A stretch of DNA of 64,000 nucleotides from Rhodamnia argentea (taxonomy: Eukaryota; Streptophyta; Magnoliopsida; Myrtales; Myrtaceae). The notes under the pieces are model-generated. The model was not told the origin of the DNA. It worked only from the letters and a program-made list of their open reading frames with translations, and made no database searches. The position numbers and the translations under genes are program-made. The stretch is taken from positions 18,131,095 to 18,195,094 of the forward strand of contig NC_063160.1 of assembly GCF_020921035.1 (NCBI RefSeq), written 5' to 3'. This document shows, piece by piece, positions 1-10,761 of this stretch. Every line of letters begins with the position of its first letter. Positions within the stretch are counted from its first letter, which is position 1.

Positions 1-28
1 TGAAGAGGATGAGGTTCTGGAATTCATA

Positions 29-1649
29 GTGGACATGAGTAAAATGCGGGATATCTTGACATTGGCCTCGCAATATCCGGAAGGAGAGAGTATTTCCCGG
101 GAGCAAAAAGAGGCTTGCTTGGAAAAATTAATTAGCTTGGGCGTCATAGGAAGAATGGAAAATGTCGCTTTCAAGGGGACCTACGTGGCGGTGAACATGT
201 TGTCCGAGGAGTTCACAATGAAACCTACGAGGGGAGCTGTTTTAAAAATACCCTCGGGATATTTGATGAGCATCAAAGATGGTCAAGAAATTGAAGAGAT
301 AGACGAATATGAGATTCGTCTGGACAAAGCACGCCGAGGCGATAGAAGATTTTTGCAGAAAGCCCTAGAGAGGGGCGGAATAGTTGATAACCTGGGGGAA
401 GATAGTGGGGGTTACAACTTTAAGGTGTTGTATTCAGCACCCCCAAGCTTTTTTGTCGATTCCGGAGATATAGTCCCCGATGGGTGGGGTGGAATGGATG
501 ACCCGGTAAGCGATGAATTTGTGGGAACGATCGATGAAGTTAAGGACCAAGCGGCTCCTCGGAATGAACAGGAGAATCGAGAGGTCGATATGCGACTTTC
601 TAATCTGGAGACGCACATGCGTCATTTGACGACTATGGTAGCAAAATTATCGCAATTGATGGCCGGGAACAACGCCACGAGAATAGAAGAGAATATGCAG
701 ATTCTGGAAATACGGCGGACCATGGAGACACGAGAATCGAAAGATCGCTCTCTTGCAAGAGCAAGGAAATGACGTGTTGAGGAAAATGGATGAGTTGAAG
801 GAGCTGATTACGCCACTCACCCAAGCGAGAAATGTCCCGCCTCAAGGCGCGAACTCGAGAGCGACCTTCCGCACGAAGTATAATGGCGCCGGGTGTCCTC
901 CTCGGCGCATATCTCATACTATCTCCGCCAAATGATTGGCCACCATGAAGATGATGAAACATTGATCCGGAATTTCGGACATAGTTTAACGGGCCCCACA
1001 CCGGCATGGTTCCAATCAATTGACCTAGACCGGGTCCCGAGTTGGGAGGATTTATCGAACACTTCATACGACACTTTGAAGCTAGAATCGGAGGTTATTT
1101 CACTAAGGCTAATCTGTTGAATATCCGGAAAGGGGAAGACGAGAGTTTTGAACTCTTCGCTAGGAGGTGGAAGAAACACGCCTGTGATGGTGCAACCGCC
1201 TTGTCGGAGAAGGAAATGCTTTGGAGTTCGCACCGAAGTCACTTCCGGCGGAATACTTTGATCGCATGTATGCATACACGTACTCATCGTTCCAACATCC
1301 GGTGGAAATCGGCATGAGGATTGAAGGGATTATCCCGAGAATCGAAGAGAAAGGCGAGAGGTATTTCGATGAAGAAAATGCCACGGCCGGTAAGGCCAGG
1401 TCCGAACATAACCCCGAGGATGTCCACGAGGACGAAATGATCGGGATGGTAGATACCCCGATTCGTTTCGTGATTGATTTGAACAAAGTTGATAGTTGGG
1501 AATTGGAAACTTCTAGTTCGGGAAAACCATCAACATCCGAATCACTACCGGAAAAGATCATACCGGTGAAGATTAAGCTGCCTTTGTGGAGGATTATAAT
1601 TCAAGGGCGGTTCACTGGGATTATGGAACGGGCGAGATTGACGCCATAA
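29..1649 (+). pseudogene. gag of Tat-type retroelement, frameshifted
   Basis: The structural protein forms the particle that packages element RNA. An open frame runs in from upstream (the codons before position 29 are also open) to 774. It ends in a segment that looks like a coiled coil. The retrotransposon gag domain follows in pieces: about 893-1060 (motif LIRNFGHSLTGPTPAWFQS, frame 2), 1042-1220 (SFELFARRWKKHA, frame 1) and 1221-1649 (frame 3). At least three frame changes are needed to read it, so it is not functional. No CCHC zinc knuckle was seen. The Met at 29 is simply the first ATG in the window and is unlikely to be the true start. Confidence 0.8.
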
Positions 1650-1984
1650 TGAGATCGGGAAGATGTTATCCCCCGAGAGAAGCGGATCCTGAAAAGAGAG
1701 TCCCAAGCTGCGGAAGAGGTTGAGAAGTTGCAATCGGATCGTGAGGACCGGTGAATATGAGGTCGTTGACCAACTGCGGAAGATGCCCGCACGATTTCCT
1801 TCTTGGATCTCTTCAAAAATTCTGAAAAGCACAAAGACGCCCTTTTGAAGGTCTTTGGATGAGGTGCATGTTCCGAGAGACAATTAACGAAGTGCAATTG
1901 GGAGACTTTGTGGGTGCTATCCTTCGAAGGACCAGATATCCTTCTCGGACGAAGACTTCCCGAAAGAAGGGCGGGTCCACAACA

Positions 1985-2330
1985 AAGCCCTTTACATAGC
2001 CGTGAGGTGTCACGGAAAAGAGGTGCCTCACGTCTTGATTGATAATGGTTCCGCTTTCAACTCTGTGTCCACTAAGCACTTTGAGAAGCTTGGGGATCAA
2101 TGAAGATTTTGTGAAGACATCCAAGGCCACCATCCGATCATTTGATGGAGTCTCCAAGAATGTTGTAGGAGAGATCGAATTGGACATTGTCATTGGACCG
2201 GTAACATTTTCTATACCGTTCCAAGTATTGGATATTCCAAGCGCCTTCACCTTGCTCCTGGGAAGACCGTGGATTCATGTGTGCCGGAGCGGTACCTTCC
2301 TCTCTCGCATCAAAAGTTAAAATTTGTGGT
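1985..2330 (+). pseudogene. Aspartic protease domain of the retroelement
   Basis: The translated piece around 2030-2300 reads VLIDNGSAFNSVS, then a flap-like segment and LLLGRPWIH, the usual layout of a plant gypsy retropepsin. The catalytic triad appears as D-N-G rather than D-T/S-G, as is common in plant Tat-type elements. It would cleave the Gag-Pol polyprotein. The frame changes shortly after RPWIH, near 2270-2320, and the downstream stretch is read in another frame. The domain is recognisable but sits in a broken polyprotein. Confidence 0.78.
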
Positions 2331-2505
2331 CAAGGGTCGAGTTGATCACCGTCCATGGCGAGACGGGACATCGGGCCGCTTTAAAAGGGATGGTTCCATA
2401 CGTCGAACTCTCAAAAGAGGAGGAGCTGAGTTATCACACCTTCGACATTGTATCCGTCATGCATGTGTCACCGGATGCAAAGGTGGCTATACCGAGCTTT
2501 CGAGA

Positions 2506-2650
2506 CCCGCAACTATGGCGGGAAAAGTGCTACTCTCGAATGGATTTATTCCGGGTGCTGGATTAGGGAAATATGGTCGGGGAATCCGTAACCCTTTGAA
2601 TTTGGGCTCAAATGACCACAAGGTTGGTGCGGGTTATAATGGAATAGCGG
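2506..2650 (+). pseudogene. G-patch-like segment between protease and RT
   Basis: Frame 1 gives GFIPGAGLGKYGRGIRNPL, which matches the glycine pattern of G-patch motifs (G-x-x-P-G-x-GLG-K). An RG/GR-rich stretch follows at about 2660-2730. G-patch motifs, possibly RNA-binding, are found downstream of the protease in some retroelements. The enclosing frame is open from 2269 to 2964 but is not joined in frame to the protease or to RT. Confidence 0.6.
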
Positions 2651-3579
2651 AAAATAACATAGGTCGAGGCCGAGGTCGAAACAATCGTTATGGAGACCGT
2701 GGACGCCGTGGACGCCAAGGTGGCCGTTTCATAGGTACCGATGTATGGAAAGCTAGAGGAAAAATGCTCCTAAACCCTTTATTCGAGGTATTCTCTAAGG
2801 GAGGCAAATGGCTGGAAGATGAAGACATCTACGAGGATGCAGAGCCGGACTTATTCAACCCGTTCCTGGATAATCGGGTGAACGTGATAATTGAGTGGTG
2901 GACGATGATTTCCCCACCCCCGAGTAAAAGGCTCTTTCGAACTTTATCTTTTAATGCATTTTGATTACTGCATTTGCTTTAAAGCTTTTTGATGTTTTAG
3001 CACCCTTTGGGTCACATGTTGTGATCCGAGAAGTGCATCTTGTATTGTTCTTAGTTGCATCTATTAATGAAAAACATTTCAAATTTGATTACGGACATGT
3101 GGAGCAACGGATTGGTCCGATGATGACAATTGATTCTACCATGAAACTTGAGGCCCGATCCGCCATATGATCTTGAGTTTTAAATAACTTTTGAGAACCG
3201 GGATGTCCGGAAGATCGTGGACTAGTTCTCCTTTCCTTGTCTAAGAAAATTGAAATTTGAAAAATGTTTTCATGATAGAAATCATGCATCCTTTAATTTT
3301 ATCGTCTTTGAATACTAACCTTTCATGGTGCATTTCGGGCATGTCATCCCACCCATACATAACAGGTTAATATGTGACTCGAGATCGGCTCGATGACTAT
3401 GCATGCGAAGTTGATATAGACGAGGTTGATGTGAGCGATATCAAGAAAGAATGGGATTGTTTTGAAGAATCTAAACCCCCTATTTCTGAAGAACCCATCA
3501 CTATTAATCTGGGAGATTCGATTGCGTCAAGGAAGTGAAAATGGGAGGACACTTGTCCGCAGCAGATGTTTTAAGGATG

Positions 3580-4680
3580 ACGGCGTTACTCAAGGAATAT
3601 CAAGATATTTTCGCCTGGTCATATGCTCGACATGCCGGGGCTAGATCGTGAAATTGTGGAGCATGTTTCGCCCACCAATCCTTCTTGCACACCAGTAAAT
3701 CAATCACCCGGAAGGATGAATCCTGAATCGGCGGATAAGATCAAGGAAGAGGTCATGAAGCTCCTTAAAGTTGGATTTATCGAGGCTGTCCCATATGCTT
3801 GATTGGGTCGCCAACATCGTACCGGTTAAGAAGAAGGATGGGAGAATTAGAATATGCGTGGATTATCGGGACTTAAACAAAGCTAGTCCCAAGGATGATT
3901 TTCCCCTACCGCACATTGATGTGCTCGTCGACGATCTTGCGGGTTTTGAATTGTTCTCCTTTATGGATGGATTCTCGGGATATAATCGGATTATGTTGAA
4001 GGAAGAAGATAAGATCAAGACCTCATTCACTACACAATGGGGAACTTTCTACTACAAGGTAATGCCCTTCGGATTGAAAAATGCAGGTGCAACATATCGG
4101 AGGGCTATGGTGACCCTTTTTCATGACATGATACATAAGGAGATTGAGGTCTATGTGGATGATATGATTGCCAAGTCCGGACACTGGAGAAGACCATGTT
4201 AAAGTGCTGAAGAAGTTATTTGATCGATTAAGAAAGTATAAGCTCAAGTTGAATCCTGCGAAATGCGTATTTGGCGCAAGATCCGGAAAGGCTGCTAGGA
4301 TTTGTGGTGAGCAATCGTGGTATTGAAATTGACCCTTCCAAGATTAAAGCCATATGGGAAATAGGAACTCCTTCCACTGTTAAGGAAGTAAGGGGTCTCT
4401 TGGGAAGGTTGAATTATATATCCAGATTCATATCCCAAGCTGTCGAAACGGCGAAACCCTTCTTCAAGTTGCTAAAGAAAGGTGCAAAGGTGAAATGGGA
4501 TGCGGAATGCCAACAAGCATTTGAGAAGATCAAGGAATATTTGGTACAACCTCCGGTGTTGGTACCTCCTATCCCTAACATTCCTTTAACTCTATATCGA
4601 CGGTTAATGATGAATCCTTGGGGGCTTTACTTGCCCAAACTAACCCCAAGGATCGCAAAGAGCGAGCCATATATTATTTG
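3580..4680 (+). pseudogene. Reverse transcriptase domain, frameshifted
   Basis: The N-terminal part (about 3600-3780) contains the DMPGLD-type linker typical of Tat pol. The core at 3800-4190 shows VKKKDGRIRICVDYRDLNKA, then FMDGFSGYNRI and the catalytic YVDDMI near 4150. The thumb/connection part at 4290-4590 (GLLGRLNYISRFI) is in a different frame. It would copy element RNA into DNA. Frame breaks near 3640, 3790 and 4190 inactivate it. Domain identity is very secure. Confidence 0.93.
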
Positions 4681-4900
4681 AGCAAAAAGTTCACAACATC
4701 CTGAAGTCAAATACCCAAAGAAGTGGAAAGGACTTGCGTAGCATTGGTTTGGGTCCTCCACAGATTGAGGCAGTATACACTTGCATTATCATATAGAACC
4801 GGTCACCGAAAATGACCCTATCAAGTACCTTTTGGAGAAGCCAACATTGTTGGGAAAGATGGCTAAATGGCAAATACTGCTTTCGAGTTTGATATCAAAA
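4490..4900 (+). pseudogene. First RNase H domain (RT-linked)
   Basis: Pieces in several frames correspond to the RT-associated RNase H of gypsy elements: a WDAECQQAFEKIKEYL start near 4498, a degraded YYLSKKFTTSEVKY-type block near 4670-4720, and a leucine/arginine block (HRLRQYTL) near 4757-4790. Several single-base indels separate the pieces. It would remove the RNA strand of the hybrid during reverse transcription. Confidence 0.65.
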
Positions 4901-5022
4901 CCTCTCCCCGTAAGTCTGTCAAGGGAAGAGCAATTGCTGACATGCTAGCCGAGAATCCTCCTAAGGATGTTTTAGAGCGAAACAAAGAAGGTCAAATCCT
5001 GAATATATCGGAAGACAAATGG

Positions 5023-5430
5023 ACAATGTACTTTGACGGTGCGGTGAACCTCACTTGGATCGAGCACTTAGGCGATTCGATATCCCCCGAAGATCAACAT
5101 TATCCAGTTTCAGCCAAGTTGGTATTCCCCGCACCAACAACATTTCGAATATGAAGCCCTGCATACTAGGATTACAATTGGCCATCTCACTAAAGGTAAA
5201 GAAGCTACTTGGTATATGGAGATTCCATGCTAATCATTTTACAAACTCAAGGGAAGTGGAAGACAAAGGATCCCAAGCTTATTCCTTATCATAAGTACCT
5301 CGAGGAGATGATCCAACATTTTGAGGAGATCACTTTTGAATATCTCGCGAGAACTCGAACCATTTTGCTGATGCTTTGGCCACATTATCAGCCATGTTAC
5401 AAGTGCAAAATGGTCTTGAGATAGAGCCAT
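5023..5430 (+). pseudogene. Second (archaeal-like type) RNase H domain
   Basis: A separate RNase H begins at WTMYFDGAVN (about 5020), continues with ISPEDQHYPVSAKLVF and EACILGLQLAISLKVKKLL in other frames, then VYGDSMLIILQTQGKWKTKD near 5209 and ends with an ADALATLSAML-like block near 5370-5400. A duplicate RNase H between the RT-linked one and integrase is a named hallmark of the Tat lineage. At least three frame breaks are present. Confidence 0.78.
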
Positions 5431-5582
5431 TAAGGATTGATATTTTAGAGCAACCCGCATACTTGCATGGTCATTGAAGAAGAACCCGACGAAGAACCGT
5501 GGTATCATGACATCAAGAATTACTTACGAAGGGCGAGTTCCCATGATACGATCGACCGGAAGATAAAAAGTACATAAGCAAG

Positions 5583-6747
5583 ATGGCATCTAAATTTTTC
5601 CTCGCCGGACAGATCCTATACAAGAGATCCTTTGACTCGGTCCTTTTGAGGTGCGTGAATTCCAAAGAAGCAAATCTCATTATGAAAGAGATTCATGAAG
5701 GGGAATGTGGACCGCATATGAATGGCCACCTCCTCGCTAAGAAGATCATGAGACTCGGGTATTCTTGGTTGACTATCGAGTCGGATTGCAACCAGCATGT
5801 TAGATCCTGTCATCAATGCCGGGTATACGGCGACAGGATAAATGCGCCGCCAACCGAGCTACATCAAATGTCGAGCCATGGCCATTCCGCATGTGGGGAA
5901 TTGATATGATTGGCCCTATCAACCCAAAGGCCTCAAACGGACATCGCTTTATTTTGGTGGCTATTGGCTACTTCACTAAATGGATTGAAGCCAGCTCATA
6001 TGCCAATGTCACCGCGAATAGTGTGGCTAAGTTTATCAAGCGAGATATCATCTCAAGATATGGAGTGCCAAGAGCCATCATTACGGACAATGGCTCTAAT
6101 CCGAATAACAAGGTTGTCGATCAACTATTGGAACAATTTAAGGTACGACACCTTAATTCTTCACCTTACCGCCCACAAATGAACGGAGTCGTGGAAGCGG
6201 CAAACAAGAACATCAAGAAGATATTGGCCAAAACTGCTGAGAAATATAGAGATTGGCATGAAAGATTGCCGTATGCTCTCATGGCCTACCGAACTTCCAT
6301 TCATACTTCAACCGGGGCAACTCCCTATTCTTTGGTATACGGTATGGAAGCGAGTCCTACCGGTAGAGGTGGAAATCCCCTCTTTAAGGATCCCTGTCTC
6401 AAATAGAACTCACGAGAGGATGAGTGGGACCGGCGAGAGACACGAACAATTGAATTTGATTGATGAAAGGCGATTAAGGGCTATCTGTCATGGTCAAAGC
6501 TACCAGGAAGAAGGTGGCGAGCTTTTAACAAGAAGGTTAAGCCCAGAAATTTTGAAGCGGGGATGCTAGTTGTGAAGAAAATGCTTCCAAATGCACAACA
6601 CCCAGGAGGCAAATTTATGCCAAATTATGAAGGCCCCTACGTGATTCGGAAAGTCTTATCCGGGGAGCTCTTATACTTGTAAACATGGACGGAGAAGATT
6701 TGACAAGTCCAAGTAAATGCGACGCCGTGAAGAGATATTTTCCTTGA
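5583..6747 (+). pseudogene. Integrase, frameshifted, end of pol
   Basis: The zinc-binding HHCC part lies at 5690-5820 (H-x-N-G-H...C-x-x-C, ending SCHQCR). The core follows with GIDMIGP near 5900, ITDNGS near 6085 and NGVVEAANKN near 6183, giving the D,D,E residues. The C-terminal part (about 6555-6747) includes GKFMPNYEGPYVIRK and ends DAVKRYFP followed by TGA at 6745-6747. The pieces lie in frames 2 and 3 with breaks near 5820, 6350 and 6690. It would insert the DNA copy into the host chromosome. It is not functional as sequenced. Confidence 0.9.
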
Positions 6748-9119
6748 AATAAATTGAGCTTCAAAGCGATTGATGAGCAGATCTCGAGTCACATAAAAAT
6801 TTTGCATTCGCATGACATTTGCATACATGCATTTACATATATTCATATTTTTTGCGTGGTGAATTGGGAATCATGAAGAATAACAGGGAAGTTATCGTTA
6901 TTTTGGATCTAATTTTGTGTATCTTTAATTGTTTCTTTTGTTTTAGGAGAGTTATACGTCAATAGCTTTGAAGATCACTTGGAATTTTGAATATCTTGGA
7001 TTGATTGTTTCCTTTTGTTCTTTACGAGAAACGGGAGTCGACATCCGAAGGAGAAGGAGGTAGAAAGGAGTCGCTCCGGGAATTGAAATTTTTAATATTT
7101 TTAAGCGATTGATTCCTTTTGTTTTTTACGGGAAACGGGAGTCGACATCCGAAGGAGGTAGAAAGGAGTCGCTCCGGGATTTGAAAATTTTGAATATCTT
7201 TAACTGATTTGTTTCCTTTTATTTTTACGGGGAAACGGGAGTCGACATCCGAAGGAGGTAGAAAGGAGTCGCTCGGGATTTGAAATTTTTTAAATATCTT
7301 GAGCTGATTGTTTTCTTTTGTTTTTACGGGGACGAAGTCAATATTTGAAGAAGACAGGTTTGAGGTTCTCCTCCTTTACAAAGTATTTTCATACACCGTC
7401 GTGCTTGAAATTAAGAAAAATTTGGATTTGCAAAGCAACAGAGCTTTTTCAAAGAAACATTCCTTTCAAATTTCAAAACGTCTTTTGAATACCCTCTCAA
7501 TGAAGATTTTTGCGAATGATGAATTTTTGATGAAATACCCCGAGTTTCTATAAAAGGGCATGCTTTGAAAGCTTTTCAAAAGAATGATCCTTCAAATGAG
7601 AAGATGCAAGCATTGTCCTCAAACACGTCCCCGATACACTTGAGTGATGAGTGAGAGTGATGGAGCGAAAGAGCTTAATTTTGGGACGTAGGGATCATTC
7701 GCGGTGATTACATGGATTGAAATGATGAAAGGCATTTCCATTTCAAAATTATCCATACACATTTATATCCCTTGATAACCAATCAGAGCCAAAAGGGGGA
7801 ATTTTATGAATATAACCCTGTCAAGAACCACCCCACACCGGGGCATGTTTGGGGGTTCATTGGATGATTCCTTGGAGAAAAGATCGGGTAAGACTTTATT
7901 GTGCTAACCTGCATCAATCTTTTTGTGATAGCTTCAGGTGATTTCTAGCAAAGACTCGGAACACCTCAAAGTGAAGAAAAGTACTGCATTTCTATATCCC
8001 CAAACACTTACCCTTTGAAGAGCCAATTTGAACCTTTGAATATTCGTTTCTAAACCCTTATTGGTGATCACCCTCCCCACACCGGGGCAAGCAAAAGAAT
8101 TACCGGCAATAAGTCAAAATGCATAATTTGGAAAAATTCTTGATACTGGTCTCAAAAGAGCCAGTCAATGCAAAAATGATGAAGAATGAAAGGGCTAGAA
8201 AAAGCAAAGTGCCTGGTAAAAGCAAGGCCAAAGCCCATGAAAAGAGCATCCCGAAAGGGGGCAAATTCTGAAAAAAAATCATCAAGATGAAAAGAGGAAA
8301 ATCCTCAAAATCATTGAAGAAAGAACGATTATGAATCTATTGCAAAAAGCAAATGCATCTTTGGAAGAATGTTAAGGTGATCACCAAAGTTCACCCCTCT
8401 TTTGAAAATATGGCCATTCTTAAAGAGCCCACCTTAAGCCAAGATACAACCTTGTTACCAAGACTTTTCGATCTAAGAGGTGTTTCAGGGTTGATGCGAG
8501 AGATCACACGGGAAGCTACCGCTTAAAGAGGTAAGTACAATCCTGTCTTATCATGTCTTCGGGGTTCTTGACTTGTAGACCCGAAGAAGCTATTTTCGAT
8601 CAAAATTCATTTCTAAACCTCAAAATGAATATCCTTTGATAAGCCTTTGACCTGGCCTGAATTACGGTCCCTTTTAAAATGCCTTCTACGATTAGTCGGA
8701 TTGTATGCATCTCGAATGATCCCGAAACCTCAAGGTTAGGTTTTACGTGAGCAGATTTGAATTTTAAGAAAAGCCTTTCCAAAATGGTGAGAAGCCCTCT
8801 TGGATGAAGGAAAACCCTTTTGGAAAAATTTTAAGACAACCTTTTTGTAGAACACTCGGGATGTGTCATTCAAAATCCATCCTCAGTAAAAATTTGAAAT
8901 TGTGATTGGATACATTTCTTTCGCAAATACACTTTGAAAACTTGTCTTGGAATTCTTAAGTTTCTCCCCCGAATTTTAAATTGTCATTCCAATGATATTT
9001 GACTCAACTTTCTGCGGGTTCCCTGGTGATCCCAAATCCTCGGAAAAGTTGCATTTTAAAATTTGATTAACTTGGATTCTCTTGCGGGTCTTTTGGCATC
9101 CCCGAGTCCTCGGATTCTC
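6748..9119 (+). other. Non-coding spacer of the retroelement, with repeat array A
   Basis: No domain is visible here. About 6940-7340 holds a tandem array (separate entry). The rest, 7341-9119, is AT-rich with scattered short open frames, none resembling a protein. It holds two CACACCGGGGCA words, near 7832 and 8075, that suggest a further degraded duplication. Long untranslated spacers between integrase and the 3' LTR are usual in Tat/Ogre elements. Confidence 0.6.
6940..7340 (+). repeat. Tandem array A, about 3.3 copies of a 100-104 bp unit
   Basis: The word GGGAGTCGACATCCGAAGGA starts at 7033, 7137 and 7237, giving spacings of 104 and 100. A degenerate fourth start is near 7330. Each unit carries GAGGTAGAAAGGAGTCGCTC and a GATTGTTTCCTTTTG-like block. 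The array lies inside the retroelement spacer. Confidence 0.9.
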
Positions 9120-9700
9120 AACTTTGAAAATTTGAAATAGGGTTTGAGCTACGTAGGTACACTAGTCAACCTAGGTCCTCGGATGGCACCCTCTCTCGGA
9201 CGGTTAGTAAGTTGGAGAGACGAAAACCGATCTGCTTTTTTTAAAAAATTTGAAATAGGGTTTGAGCTCCGTAGGTACACTAGTCAACCTAGGTCCTCGA
9301 GATGGCACCCTCTCGGACGGTTAGTAGCTGGAGAGACGAAAACCGATCTCGCCTTTTTGAAAATTTGAAATAGGGTTTGAGCTCGTAGGTACACTAGTCA
9401 ACCTAGGTCCTCGAGATGGCACCCTCTCGGACGGTTAGTAGCTTGGAGAGACGAAAACCGATCTGCCTTTTTGAAAATTTGAAATAGGGTTTGAGCTACG
9501 TAGGTACACTAGTCAACCTAGGTCCTCGAGATGGCACCCTCTCGGACGGTTAGTAGCTGGAGAGACGAAAACCGATCTGCCTTTTTGAAAATTTGAAATA
9601 GGGTTTGAGCTCGTAGGTACACTAGTCAACCTAGGTCCTCGAGATGGCACCCTCTCGGACGGTTAGTAGTTGGAGAGACGAAAACCGATCTGCCTTTTTG
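9120..9700 (+). repeat. Tandem array B, five copies of a 114-118 bp unit
   Basis: The word GGTTTGAGCT (or a close variant) starts at 9141, 9259, 9374, 9488 and 9602, giving spacings of 118, 115, 114 and 114. Each unit contains GTACACTAGTCAACCTAGGT, a CTCGGACGGTTAGTAG word and GGAGAGACGAAAACCGATCT. Copies are nearly identical, so the array is young or homogenised. Confidence 0.95.
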
Positions 9701-10420
9701 ATGGTGAGTCTTGAAATGGAGGATAGCCAATCGCTTTTAAATAGGTGAAACCCCTTTGTTACAAGGGTGAACCCCCCCTCGGACGGTTAGTAGTTGGAGA
9801 GACGAAAGCCGATCCGCTTTTTCGATGGTGAGTCCCCGCATGGAGGATAGCCAATCGCTTTTAAATAGGTGAAACCCCTTTGTTACAAGGGTGAACCTCC
9901 CCCTCGGGACGGTTAGTAGTTGGAGAGACGAAAACCGATCCGCTTTTTAGATGGTGAGTCCCCGCATGGAGGATAGCCAATCTCTTTTAAATAGGTGAAA
10001 CCCCTTTGTTACAAGGGTGAACCTCCCCCTCAGACGGTTAGTAGTTGGAGAGACGAAAGCCGATCTGCTTTTTAGATGGTGAGTCCCCGCATGGAGGATA
10101 TCCAATCTCTTTTAAATAGGTGAAACCCCTTTGTTACAAGGGTGAACCTCCCCCTCGAACGGTTAGTAGCTGGAGAGACGAAAGCCGATCTGCTTTTTAG
10201 ATGGTGAGTCCCCGCATGGAGGATAGCCAATCTCTTTTAAATAGGTGAAACCCCTTTGTTACAAGGGTGAACCTCCCTTTCAGACGGTGAGTAGCTGGAG
10301 AGACGAAAGCCGATCCGCCCCCTTTTTAAATGATGAATCCCTAGTGGATAGTCAAACCCATTTTAAATAGGTGAAACCCCTTTGTTACAAGGGTGAACCT
10401 TCCTTCCAAATCTTCAAATC
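9700..10420 (+). repeat. Tandem array C, six copies of a 124-127 bp unit
   Basis: GATGGTGAGT (last copy GATGATGAAT) starts at about 9700, 9824, 9950, 10075, 10200 and 10327. Each unit has GGATAGCCAAT, AAATAGGTGAAACCCC, a small hairpin around CCCTTTGTTACAAGGG, and then the CGGACGGTTAGTAG / GGAGAGACGAAA module that also occurs in array B. The last copy is diverged. Confidence 0.95.
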
Positions 10421-10750
10421 ACCACTCGACACCGGACGGACGGCCATTGCAAAATCGCGCCAAACCGTCCACGGGTAATTCCATGCATTCAATTTTTCAA
10501 CCTCGGATCAACAAATCTCAAACCATAGACAGGTGAGCTACGGGTAAGTCTATCTCTCTTCTCATCTCTCTTTCACATGAAATGAGCATAAATTGGAAAT
10601 AATTCCCCACGGAGTTAGAGCTTTAAACTGCAAAGGTAAAGCAATTTGATGTCAAGATTTATTTTCTTTAGATTTTTCCCCAGAGAGTCGACAAAAGGAT
10701 CCAGGTGTCACCTTGTCTTTGAAAGCAACCTCTAACCGAGATTACTTTCA
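10421..10750 (+). other. Retroelement region just upstream of the 3' LTR
   Basis: This stretch is non-coding. It lies between array C and the polypurine tract and has an imperfect inverted repeat around 10720-10750: TTTGAAAGCAACCTCTAACC and its near-complement before the purine tract. No gene is seen. Confidence 0.5.
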
Positions 10751-10761
10751 AAGAGGGGCAT
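10751..10761 (+). other. Polypurine tract of the retroelement
   Basis: The purine run AAGAGGGG followed by CAT lies directly before the LTR start TGTTGACACC at 10762. This is the expected position for plus-strand DNA priming. Confidence 0.8.

Noticed and set aside
29-6747. Programmed frameshifting as explanation for the gag-pol frame changes
   Set aside because: There are more than ten changes in varied positions, including inside conserved domains, which fits decay rather than a single regulated frameshift.
9144-9368. 74-aa open frame in array B
   Set aside because: It only reflects the tandem unit being open in one frame for two copies.
9120-10420. CRISPR-like array
   Set aside because: Units are full tandem repeats of over 110 bp without unique spacers, inside a plant retroelement.
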